Position numbers and translations under genes: made by a program. From Clostridia bacterium (GTDB lineage Bacteria; Bacillota; Clostridia; Christensenellales; UBA1242), in contig JAFUSR010000004.1 of the NCBI GenBank assembly GCA_017467585.1, positions 370,178 through 434,177 on the forward strand: a stretch of DNA of 64,000 bases, written 5' to 3'. Below, in pieces: positions 42,147 through 50,221 of the stretch (position 1 is the stretch's first letter; each line of letters begins with the position of its first letter). Under the pieces are notes generated by a model that was not told the origin of the DNA, did not search any database, and worked only from the letters and a program-made list of their open reading frames with translations.

Positions 42147-42215
42147 CTCACCATTTTTTGCCACTTTTTTCAAATTTTTTATTAAAAAAAGCTGACAATT
42201 GAGGATAAAATTTTT

Positions 42216-43649
42216 ATGAATAATTTCAAAAACATAAGAAAATTAGCTGAAATTTTTGATGAATTAGAGCGAAGAAATTATGATGCTCTTGCAAACTATA
42301 ACACAGGCAAAAAAGTTCATCAAAAGCAGCTGAATTTTCACAAGAGTTTAAAGAGAAACCGTTGGGTGTTTGGAGGCAACCGAACGGGCAAGACAGAGTG
42401 TGGTGCCGTTGAGACAATTTGGTTGGCTCGCGGAATTCATCCATACCGAAAAAACAAACCCAATGTCACGGGTTGGGTGGTGAGTCTTTCAACACGCGTT
42501 CAAAAAGAAGTTGCTCAAGAAAAAATTTTGAAATATTTAAACAAAAGTTGGGTTCACGACATTGTAATGAAGCAGGGCAAAAAGTCTGCTGCAGAATATG
42601 GCGTAATTGAGTGCATTGTAATAAAAAATGTTTTTGGTGGGCTTAGCAAAATTTATTTTAAGAGTTGCGAAGAAGGGCGCGATAAATTTCAAGGCGCATC
42701 GCTTGATTTTGTGTGGTTCGATGAAGAACCTCCAGAAGACATTTACACTGAGTGCAGAATGAGAGTTTTAGACAGGTGTGGAGATGTGTTTGGAACAATG
42801 ACACCTCTTAAAGGGTTGACTTACATTTATGACCAAATTTATTTAAATGAGTTTAACGACACAGAAGTTTATTATGACTTTATGGAGTGGGCTGACAACC
42901 CATTTTTAAGTGAAAAAGAAGTGGAACGATTGTCGTCTACGCTCAGCGCGGAGGACGTTGAAGCAAGGCGATATGGAAGGTTTGTAAACAAAAATAATTC
43001 GCTTGTTTACAAAGAGTTTAACGAAAAGATTAATGTTGTTGAGCCATTCGAAATTCCTCGAGATTGGCAAGATACAATCTCTATTGACCCGGGACTAAAC
43101 AATCCACTTTCTGCACATTGGTATTGTGTTGACTACGACGGCAATGTTTTTGTTGTTGCCGAACATTTTGATAGTGGCAAAGATGTTACATATCACGCGC
43201 AAAAAATAAAAGAGATATGTGCTCGCCTTGGGTGGAAGCGAGCACAAAATGGAATGTATTCTGCATTGATTGACAGTGCGGCAAATCAGAGAACTCTCGC
43301 CAGTCAAAAGAGTGTGACTGAACTTTTTTATGACAACGGAATTTTGGTTAATCCAAAGGTTAACAAAGACTTGTTTTCTGGCATCAACCGAGTTAAAAGT
43401 TATCTAAAAAATTTAAATGGAGAGTCAAAGCTTTTCATTTTTGCCAGTTGCACAAACTTGATTCGCGAAATCAAAAATTACTTTTGGAGTGATGGCGATA
43501 ATCCAGTTAAAAAAGATGATCACTGTTTAGACGAACTAAGATATTACATCATGAGCAGGCCAGAACCAACCAAGAAAACAAACACGCAAATAAGCAGAGA
43601 CAAAGAGAGACTCTTTCAGGCCTTGCGCCGTCAAAACAGATATCAATAA
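42216..43649 (+). CDS. Phage terminase large subunit
   Basis: The 477-residue packaging motor and nuclease. The ATPase domain has a Walker A of the form GGNRTGKT (about 55-62), Walker B FVWFDEEPPED with the catalytic Glu, and the coupling motif GTMTPLKG. The RNase H-like nuclease domain has SIDPGLNNP, ALIDSAAN and a late DDHCLDELRYY, which give its acidic metal ligands. All the key residues are in place, so the gene looks functional. The family is closest to terminases of podoviruses (Terminase_6 type). The SD GAGG lies about 11 bases before the ATG. It is the first gene of the cassette. Confidence 0.9.
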   Translation: MNNFKNIRKLAEIFDELERRNYDALANYNTGKKVHQKQLNFHKSLKRNRWVFGGNRTGKTECGAVETIWLARGIHPYRKNKPNVTGWVVSLSTRVQKEVAQEKILKYLNKSWVHDIVMKQGKKSAAEYGVIECIVIKNVFGGLSKIYFKSCEEGRDKFQGASLDFVWFDEEPPEDIYTECRMRVLDRCGDVFGTMTPLKGLTYIYDQIYLNEFNDTEVYYDFMEWADNPFLSEKEVERLSSTLSAEDVEARRYGRFVNKNNSLVYKEFNEKINVVEPFEIPRDWQDTISIDPGLNNPLSAHWYCVDYDGNVFVVAEHFDSGKDVTYHAQKIKEICARLGWKRAQNGMYSALIDSAANQRTLASQKSVTELFYDNGILVNPKVNKDLFSGINRVKSYLKNLNGESKLFIFASCTNLIREIKNYFWSDGDNPVKKDDHCLDELRYYIMSRPEPTKKTNTQISRDKERLFQALRRQNRYQ

Positions 43650-43699
43650 ATTTGTCAGCAAAAGATTCTAGAATAAAAATTCAATGATATATTGGGGTT

Positions 43700-43996
43700 A
43701 TGAATCAAACAAAATCACACATCAAAAAAATCTTAAAAAAGTTGTCAGAAGGTTTTGAATATAGCGAAGAAGTTGAAGAATATGTCAAAGAAGAGGGCGA
43801 ACTCGTTTTGGCCAAGAAAAAAATAACCAAAAAATTTGTTCCGCCAGACATGCTTGCCATCAAAATGCTTTTAGATTTTAATGAAAACGGCGGAAAACTT
43901 TCTCAAATGACAGACCAAGAACTTATCAACTTAAAAAATTCATTACTAGAAAAACTAAAGGGAGAAGAAAATGATTCAGCCATCACTATTCAATAA
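43700..43996 (+). CDS. Small terminase-like protein (no visible HTH)
   Basis: The 98 residues are charged and mostly helical. The stretch KKITKKFVPPDMLAIKMLLD resembles the C-terminal part of Firmicutes small terminases, where a similar PPD-x-x-A-I pattern precedes a conserved hydrophobic helix. The DNA-binding HTH that normally lies before it is absent, so it may be a shortened small terminase or another packaging protein. It lies after the large subunit, where the small one usually comes first. It overlaps the next small gene by 26 bases. Confidence 0.4.
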   Translation: MNQTKSHIKKILKKLSEGFEYSEEVEEYVKEEGELVLAKKKITKKFVPPDMLAIKMLLDFNENGGKLSQMTDQELINLKNSLLEKLKGEENDSAITIQ

Positions 43997-44144
43997 AAAA
44001 TGCGACTTCAATATGTGTCAAAACACGGCAGATTTTGTTGTTGAAATTGGAAGAGTAAACAAAATTTTTATGTGTGAAAATTGTTTGAAAATTTTAAGAA
44101 AGGAGATTAACGCTAAAATTAATGGAAAATCAAAACAAAACTAA
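43971..44144 (+). CDS. Zinc-ribbon microprotein (57 residues)
   Basis: A frame of 57 residues starts at the ATG at 43971, with GGGAGAAG seven to nine bases upstream, and overlaps the genes on both sides (26 and 23 bases). It has two Cys pairs: CDFNMC at 11-16 and CENC at 35-38, spaced as in small zinc ribbons. Phage genomes often have such small Cys4 proteins next to terminase or portal genes, with no assigned role. The SD for the portal gene lies inside it. Confidence 0.55.
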   Translation: MIQPSLFNKKCDFNMCQNTADFVVEIGRVNKIFMCENCLKILRKEINAKINGKSKQN

Positions 44145-45987
44145 ATATTATTACGACAAAGAGCAAGATGAGTTTATTGTTAAAACCGTTTTAGAAGACT
44201 ACAAAAAGCGTCAAGAAGAGCGTCGCAATCAAGAGCTTGTTTGGGAACTTAACATAAACTATATGATTGGCAATCAATATTCTTGCATCTCGCCTCGTGG
44301 TGAGATAGAACCAACAGAAAAGAATTTTTATTGGGAGTCTCGCGAGGTGTTTAATCACATTGCACCAATAATTGAAACAAGGCTTTCAAAACTTTCTAAA
44401 GTGCGCCCAACAGCTTCAGTGAGACCAAGTGGAACAGAACAGAGCGATGTCTATTGCGCAAAACTTTCAAAGTCTATTCTGTCAAACATATTCAACAAGT
44501 CAAATATGTCTGAACTAATTTCAATGGCAACAATGTGGAGTGAGATCACCGGAACAAGCTTTTATAAGGTTTGTTGGAACACAGATTTGGGTGACACAAT
44601 TGCAGTTTCAGACAAAGGAGAAATCAAAGCGGGTGATGTTGACATTAGTGTGTGCTCACCATATGAAATATTCCCAGACAGCTGTGCAAACGCAAATGTT
44701 GATGACTGTGCATCAATAATTCATGCAAGGTCGTATCCAGCGAGCTATGTAAACGAAGTGTATGGCATCAAAGAAACCGGCAAGGACATAGATAGTTTGG
44801 TGTTTGACGAAATGTCATATCGTTCAGGAATCGCCGGAAGAAGCAACGTTACTAAACTCACTCATGTCAAAAAGCACGACAATGTTTTAGTCATTGAAAG
44901 ATATGAAAAGCCAAGCAAAAAAACGCCAAAAGGAAGGCTTACTATTGTTGCTGGAGAGAGTTTGGTTTACGACGGCGACTTGCCGTTTTGTGTGGCTTCA
45001 AACGGAAAGAGAGGCTATCCTTTTGTTAAGCAGGTTTCAAGCGCTCAAATTGGAAGCTTTTGGGGAACTAGCATAATCGAAAGATGCATTCCTGTTCAAA
45101 GGGCATATAACGCTTTGAAAAACAGAAAGCACGAGTTTATTGCGAGATTGTCTGCTGGTGTTCTTGCTGTTGAAGATGGTTCGGTCGATGTTGACAACTT
45201 AGAGGATGAGGGACTTGCTCCAGGAAAGATTTTGGTATATCGTGCGGGCAGTGAAAAACCAACATTTATGGATGCAGGCAGCGTTCCAAAAGAAATTAGT
45301 GACGAAGAAGAAAAACTTCTTGCCGAGTTTAACATTTTAAGCGGAGTGAGCGAAATTATGAGAGATAGCAAGCTTCCAACTGCGGTTTCGAGTGGCTCTG
45401 CAATAACGCTGTTAATTCAACAAGATGAAACAAGGCTTTCTGCAACAGCGGAATATATCAGAACCGCAGTTAAAGAAATTGCAGAAAAAACAATAAGGCT
45501 TTATAAGCAATTTGCCAACAGCAAAAGGCTCTCTCGAATTGCGGACGAAAATGGTGCAATCGAGGTTTATTATTGGACAGGCGCAGAACTTTCTAGCGAC
45601 GACGTTGTGCTCGACACAACCAACGAATTAACTGAGAGTGCTGTTCAAAAACAAAGTTTGTTATTAGAACTTTACAGCAAGGGTCTTCTTTCAGACGAAA
45701 ATGGTAAAATTTCAAATAGAACAAGAGTAAAAATTCTCGAAAGTTTGGGTTTTGCTTCTTGGGAAAATTCGCAAGATATTTCAATTATGCACAGCAAAAA
45801 GGCAATAAAAGAAAACCTAAATATCGAAGAGGTAGAAAGTCCACTAGAGGTTGACGACCACAAAATTCACATAGAAGAACACACAAGGTTTTTGATTTCA
45901 GACGAATCTAAAAAGTTTTCAGACGAACATAACCAAAAAATATTAGAACATATAAAACAACATAAAAAATTATTAAACGGAGAATAG
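44122..45987 (+). CDS. Phage portal protein, P22-like
   Basis: The 621 residues fit the size of short-tailed phage portals (P22 gp1 is larger at 725). The N-terminus ELNINYMIGNQYSCISP followed by FNHIAPIIETRLSKLSKVRP is the common opening of such portals, in which a Met-Gly-Asn-Gln loop leads into the long wing helices. LSRIADENGAIEV is in the crown or stem region. It forms the dodecameric gate for DNA and the seat of the terminase. It is followed after two bases by the scaffold gene. The ATG at 44122 overlaps the microprotein by 23 bases. Confidence 0.82.
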   Translation: MENQNKTKYYYDKEQDEFIVKTVLEDYKKRQEERRNQELVWELNINYMIGNQYSCISPRGEIEPTEKNFYWESREVFNHIAPIIETRLSKLSKVRPTASVRPSGTEQSDVYCAKLSKSILSNIFNKSNMSELISMATMWSEITGTSFYKVCWNTDLGDTIAVSDKGEIKAGDVDISVCSPYEIFPDSCANANVDDCASIIHARSYPASYVNEVYGIKETGKDIDSLVFDEMSYRSGIAGRSNVTKLTHVKKHDNVLVIERYEKPSKKTPKGRLTIVAGESLVYDGDLPFCVASNGKRGYPFVKQVSSAQIGSFWGTSIIERCIPVQRAYNALKNRKHEFIARLSAGVLAVEDGSVDVDNLEDEGLAPGKILVYRAGSEKPTFMDAGSVPKEISDEEEKLLAEFNILSGVSEIMRDSKLPTAVSSGSAITLLIQQDETRLSATAEYIRTAVKEIAEKTIRLYKQFANSKRLSRIADENGAIEVYYWTGAELSSDDVVLDTTNELTESAVQKQSLLLELYSKGLLSDENGKISNRTRVKILESLGFASWENSQDISIMHSKKAIKENLNIEEVESPLEVDDHKIHIEEHTRFLISDESKKFSDEHNQKILEHIKQHKKLLNGE

Positions 45988-45989
45988 CA

Positions 45990-46670
45990 ATGGAAAAATT
46001 AATAGAACAACCAGAAGCAAACAATGGTGGTGCACAACCAGAGCAAGCAGATGGCTCTATCGGAAAGTTTAAAGACGCAACAAGTTTGTATGAGGCTTAC
46101 AACAATTTGCAGGCCGAATTCACCAGAAAAAGTCAAGAACTAGCAGCAATAAAAAAGCAAAACGAAATGGCGGATGAGTTGAGCCAAAAAGAAGATAGTG
46201 CCTTGAGTGAGCGAGATAGCAAAGACTCAAGTGAAAACAACTCTCGTCACGAAAATTTTGCAAAAACGGCAGATTTTGACGCTATTTTATCACAAAAACT
46301 GCTGAAATTTGCAGAAAAAACACCAGAAGCATTAACAAACCTAGAAGAAATAAAACAAGAAATAATGTCAAACAAAGAGCTTCTAAATTTAAGTGATGGC
46401 GTTCAAATTGCATTCAGACTTTCTCGTGAAAAACAAAAATATGAACCTGCGGAAATTGTGAACCTTCCAACCTTTGTCGAAGACTATATTCTTTCTAATT
46501 CAGAAATTACAAACAGGGTTATCGACAAATATATAAAATCACTCTCATCAAACGCAGCGGCTCCAAAGATTATGAGCGGAGCGAGTTCTTTCGAATCTGC
46601 TCCAAACACAAATGGGCCAAAAACGTTAAACGATGCGAATAAGATTTTTCAAAAAATGTTAGAAAAATAA
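45990..46670 (+). CDS. Phage scaffold protein
   Basis: The 226 residues are acidic and helical, with the scaffold motif GKFKDATSLYEAYNNLQAEF (about 25-44) and a coiled coil behind it. Such proteins guide capsid assembly and are expelled or cut before packaging. Its place between portal and capsid is typical. The C-terminal 40 residues are low-complexity (Ser, Ala, Pro). SD GGAG about ten bases before the ATG, in the end of the portal gene. Confidence 0.8.
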   Translation: MEKLIEQPEANNGGAQPEQADGSIGKFKDATSLYEAYNNLQAEFTRKSQELAAIKKQNEMADELSQKEDSALSERDSKDSSENNSRHENFAKTADFDAILSQKLLKFAEKTPEALTNLEEIKQEIMSNKELLNLSDGVQIAFRLSREKQKYEPAEIVNLPTFVEDYILSNSEITNRVIDKYIKSLSSNAAAPKIMSGASSFESAPNTNGPKTLNDANKIFQKMLEK

Positions 46671-46682
46671 TTGGAGAAAACT

Positions 46683-47879
46683 ATGGTAACATTAACAACT
46701 GCAGACAATGCATTGAAAGAAGTTTATCTTGGTGTTGTTAGCAACCAACTTAACACTTCAATCAATCCACTTCTTGCACAAATCAAACAAACCACTGCTG
46801 ATGTTTGGGGAAAAGATATCGTCAAACTCGCTCCATATGGTCTTAATGGCGGAATTGGAGCAGGAACCGAAGACGGCGAACTTCCTGCAGCAGGTGGAAA
46901 CAACTATGCTAAGTTTGTTTTGACACTTAAAAACCTATACGGAAAAATTGACATTTCAGACAAGGCAATTCGTGCTTCAGAAAACAGTGCTGGAGCATTT
47001 GTGAACCTTCTTAACAGCGAAATGGAAGGCCTTATCAAAGCTAGCAGCTTTAACTTTGGAAGAATGCTTTATGGCGATGGCACAGGTGTTGTTGCAACAA
47101 TTAGTGCAAACACAACATCTGCAATCACTGTCGACAGAGTTGCAAACCTTATGGAAGGCATGATTGTTGATGCTGTTGACGCTTCAACTGGAGTTGCTGT
47201 TTCGGGTGCAACAGGAATGAGAATTGTATCTATCGACAGAGCAAACAAAATTGTTGTTGTAGACAAAACCTTAACAGCAAATGCACTTGCTGCAAAAGCT
47301 TTGTGCGTTCAAGGAAGCTATGGCAAAGAGCTTACTGGCCTTGGCGCTATTTTCAAAAGCACAGGCTCTCTTTATGGTTTAAACAGAGCAACATATGGCT
47401 GGCTTGTTCCATATATGAAAGATATTACAACTGGAACAGGAGAAAGTGCAACAACAACACAAATTGATGACATTGTAATTCAAACAGCAATCGACACTCT
47501 CGAAGAAGACTACGACAGCAAAGTAGACTTTATCGTTTGCTCAGCAGGAGTCAAGAGAAATTATCAATATTATCTTGCGAACTATCGCTCAAACATTGAT
47601 GTTATGGAACTTGCTGGTGGCTATAAGGCAATTTCATATAACGGAATTCCTGTGGTATCAGACAGATTTGCTCCAGCAAACACAATGTATCTTTTAAACA
47701 CAAAAGAATTCAATTTGCATCAACTTTGCGATTGGAAATGGCTAGAGGGTGAAGATGGCAGAGTAATTAAACAAAATGCCGGAAGACCAACTTATAGTGC
47801 AACACTAGTCAAATATGCTGATATCATCTGCAACAAGCCAAGCGGCCAAGCAATGATAACAGGAATTAAAGAATCTTAA
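46683..47879 (+). CDS. Major capsid protein, HK97/P22 fold
   Basis: The start is set at the ATG at 46683 (398 residues), with GGAG six bases upstream; an ATT 12 bases before it is not needed. The order of elements fits the HK97 fold of podovirus coats: an N-terminal arm (VTLTTADNALKEVYLGV), an E-loop region with IGAGTEDGELP, a long spine helix near AGAFVNLLNSEMEGLIKASS, and an inserted I-like beta domain with repeated Val-rich strands (SAITVDRVANLMEGMIVD and RIVSIDRANKIVVVDK), then the A domain. Codon use looks strong, as expected for the most abundant protein. A hairpin follows the stop at 47891. Confidence 0.82.
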   Translation: MVTLTTADNALKEVYLGVVSNQLNTSINPLLAQIKQTTADVWGKDIVKLAPYGLNGGIGAGTEDGELPAAGGNNYAKFVLTLKNLYGKIDISDKAIRASENSAGAFVNLLNSEMEGLIKASSFNFGRMLYGDGTGVVATISANTTSAITVDRVANLMEGMIVDAVDASTGVAVSGATGMRIVSIDRANKIVVVDKTLTANALAAKALCVQGSYGKELTGLGAIFKSTGSLYGLNRATYGWLVPYMKDITTGTGESATTTQIDDIVIQTAIDTLEEDYDSKVDFIVCSAGVKRNYQYYLANYRSNIDVMELAGGYKAISYNGIPVVSDRFAPANTMYLLNTKEFNLHQLCDWKWLEGEDGRVIKQNAGRPTYSATLVKYADIICNKPSGQAMITGIKES

Positions 47880-47890
47880 AAGGGGCTAAC

Positions 47891-47912
47891 TGGCTGGAGT
47901 AACATCCAGCCA
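47891..47912 (+). promoter_or_regulatory. Hairpin directly after the major capsid gene
   Basis: Perfect eight-base stem TGGCTGGA / TCCAGCCA with a six-base loop, 12 bases after the capsid stop. No T run, so it is not a standard terminator. It may stabilise the capsid mRNA or cut down downstream expression. Confidence 0.55.
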
Positions 47913-47927
47913 TAGTCATATTAATAT

Positions 47928-48233
47928 ATGGAATTAGAAGATTATAAAGACATGTTTGGGGTTTACTTTAGGGTTAAAGAAATTCGTCCAACATATAGCT
48001 TAAAATTTAACAAACGAACAAAAAAGTTAGAACTTCATGACGAAAATTTTTGTGGTGCGCAGCTAACATTTAACTTTCCAATCACACCGCAAATTTTAAC
48101 TAAAATCAAAAGTTCAATGGCGGAACGCTCTAATCAAATTTTTCGCAAAATAGAAGAGGAAAACCAGAAAAACAGTCACAATTTAATCGAAAATGCCATA
48201 TATTATGCAAAAAACACTTTATTAAACAATTAA
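47928..48233 (+). CDS. Unrecognised small phage protein
   Basis: The 101 residues have no family I recognise. The N-terminal half is beta-like (YSLKFNKRTKKLELHDENF), the C-terminal half is a long charged helix (MAERSNQIFRKIEEENQK). No SD is seen before the ATG; a later start is possible. Its position between capsid and the head-completion gene suggests a structural or capsid accessory role. Confidence 0.5.
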   Translation: MELEDYKDMFGVYFRVKEIRPTYSLKFNKRTKKLELHDENFCGAQLTFNFPITPQILTKIKSSMAERSNQIFRKIEEENQKNSHNLIENAIYYAKNTLLNN

Positions 48234-48250
48234 AATAGGAGGCATAAAAC

Positions 48251-48808
48251 ATGCTTCAATTAATAAAAAACGTAGCGCTTATTTTGGATGATAAGCAGTC
48301 ATTTGCCAGTCTTGAAAACTCATCTGATTTGCAAGTCGCAACAAATGCAAACATTAACACATATTTAACTCTAGCTAATTTTGTCATTCGTGACATTGCG
48401 GCAAATTTTTTGTGCTTTTACACTTCAGAAAAATTGCTGTCAAATGAACAGGGAAAAATAATGTTTTCTAATCTTTCACATCAGCCATGCAGAATAAAAA
48501 AAGTAAAAAATTTCTTTGGAAAAAGTGTGGCTTATGATCTTCATATTGACTCGATTGTTGTTCCATCAACCTGCGAGCAATATTCGATTGAATATTCATA
48601 TTTTCCAGATGACTATAACTTAACTGATGCTCTTTTGCTTCCGATGGGTTTAGACTCAAGCACAGTGTGCTACGGGGTGGTAAGTGAATATTATTCTCTG
48701 AAGATGCAATTCAACGAGGCGGCAATTTGGGAAGCTAAATATAAAAATGGCTTAAAGAATTTGGCCCACAAACACTACGACAGATTTTTGCTTTTTAGGG
48801 GATTATAA
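48251..48808 (+). CDS. Head-completion / tail accessory protein, P22 gp4-like by size and order
   Basis: The 185-residue protein has a strong SD (GGAGG). The fold is not obvious by eye, but its position after the capsid and before the propeller neck protein, and a size near that of P22 gp4 (166 residues), suggest the ring that joins portal and tail. It contains an alpha-helical first half and a second half with YSIEYSYFPDDYNLTD and KMQFNEAAIWEAKYKNGL. The overall call is based mainly on gene order. Confidence 0.5.
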   Translation: MLQLIKNVALILDDKQSFASLENSSDLQVATNANINTYLTLANFVIRDIAANFLCFYTSEKLLSNEQGKIMFSNLSHQPCRIKKVKNFFGKSVAYDLHIDSIVVPSTCEQYSIEYSYFPDDYNLTDALLLPMGLDSSTVCYGVVSEYYSLKMQFNEAAIWEAKYKNGLKNLAHKHYDRFLLFRGL

Positions 48809-48810
48809 CA

Positions 48811-50220
48811 ATGAGCCAAAAATATAAAACATTCGTTTTGACCGACAAAGATTTAAGCTTGGCTGGAGCATTTTCCAAGTCTTCGCTTGGAGAATATATT
48901 GAAAATCTTAATGTCGAGGGATCAATAAAAACATTGCATACTGCAAATAATATTTATTCAATTATTGAGCCAACTCGTGACACACAGCTGGAACAGGTTG
49001 TTTCTGAAACAATTGAAAACATTTGTGGTCTTTTTGTTTATCAAACAATAACAGAAGGAAAAACCATTGAATATTTAATTATTTGCGGGGAGGATTATAC
49101 ATTATATTATTATGAATTAAACAGTGAAACACCATCACTCAAAGTTTTTAACAGTATAACACTTTCTAGCAAGCCGGTTTTTCAAACTTATGTTGCGGGC
49201 GGTGAAAACGTTTTGCTCATTTCATCGGCAACTGATTCGCTCTGGACGTGGAATGGTGTGGACGAACCTGTTGAAATTTTAGATTCTCCAAAGGTCACTT
49301 CGATGGCGGTCAACATAGACAGGCTTTTTGTGACCGATAGTTCGCTCCCTTATTCTGTGGCGTATTCAGAAAATAGAGATCCAACAACTTGGGCAATGTC
49401 GACGGGAGACATTGCAACAATTGATTTTTCAGATGATCTTGGAAAGGTAATAAAGGTTGTGGCGCTCGACAACTACATTTTTGTATTTCGCCAGTTCGGC
49501 ATAATAAAAATATATAGTGGTAAAGATAGCAACAGTTTTTCAATTAGTAAAATGTATTTTTCTAATGGAAGAATTAACGCAAACTCGATTTGCCAAATGG
49601 GTGACAACATTGCATTTGTTGCATCGTCTGGATTATATGTTTTTGATGGGTTGAACACAAAGAAAATTTGTTCCGAATTAGAGGGGAGAGTTGATTTTGA
49701 AAACTGTTTTGCAGTTGCTCAAAACGGAACCTATTATTTGTTTTCAAATGAATTTAATCAGCTGCACGCAACAGCTTATTTTATAGATATAAAAGCAGGA
49801 AAAATTTTTGAGACAATTGGAGGAGAAAACTTTTCATTAGCTTTTTTGCTTAATTCTGACAGCTTAAATTTTGTTGGATATATTGATTCAAAAAACGCAA
49901 ATGTGCCAACACTAATTGTAAAAAATGTGTCAATTATTGATGAAAACAACAATTTTGTTTTTGAATCGTCTTGGATAGAGCTCGACCCAAAGAACAAAGA
50001 AAAAACTTTGCAAAAGCTAAATGTTATTCTAAAGGGTGGTGCCAATGTTCTGCTTTTGACAGACAAAAATAGTCGGCAATTTGAATTTAATGGTGATGGT
50101 GAATTTCAGTCTGCGTTAATATCTGAAAAATGCTCTAGATTCAAATTAAAAATTTTTGGAAGTGGTGTGGTAGATATTTCAAACCTTTCACTAGACTATT
50201 GTTACATTGAGGGTTTTTAA
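48811..50220 (+). CDS. Neck beta-propeller protein, P22 gp10-like (packaged DNA stabilisation)
   Basis: At 469 residues it has almost the length of P22 gp10 (472), the hexameric plug below the portal. The sequence shows propeller-like repeats with Gly-x-x-x-Phe/Val strands: YVAGGENVLLISSATDSLW, VVALDNYIFVFRQFGIIKIY, GDNIAFVASSGLYVFDGLN. It follows the gp4-like gene by two bases, in the same order as P22. The C-terminal part (about 370-469) is a separate beta domain. The call rests on size, order and repeat pattern. Confidence 0.6.
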   Translation: MSQKYKTFVLTDKDLSLAGAFSKSSLGEYIENLNVEGSIKTLHTANNIYSIIEPTRDTQLEQVVSETIENICGLFVYQTITEGKTIEYLIICGEDYTLYYYELNSETPSLKVFNSITLSSKPVFQTYVAGGENVLLISSATDSLWTWNGVDEPVEILDSPKVTSMAVNIDRLFVTDSSLPYSVAYSENRDPTTWAMSTGDIATIDFSDDLGKVIKVVALDNYIFVFRQFGIIKIYSGKDSNSFSISKMYFSNGRINANSICQMGDNIAFVASSGLYVFDGLNTKKICSELEGRVDFENCFAVAQNGTYYLFSNEFNQLHATAYFIDIKAGKIFETIGGENFSLAFLLNSDSLNFVGYIDSKNANVPTLIVKNVSIIDENNNFVFESSWIELDPKNKEKTLQKLNVILKGGANVLLLTDKNSRQFEFNGDGEFQSALISEKCSRFKLKIFGSGVVDISNLSLDYCYIEGF

Positions 50221-50221
50221 T

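Noticed and set aside
41962..42215. Chromosomal replication origin
   Set aside because: Only two imperfect DnaA boxes, and no dnaA, dnaN or recF near; nearby topoisomerase genes alone are not enough.
46671..46682. Non-ATG start for the capsid gene
   Set aside because: An ATG with SD lies 12 bases downstream.
50207..50221. TTG start for the 833-residue fibre protein
   Set aside because: The ATG at 50222 has GAGGG at proper spacing; the TTG has none.
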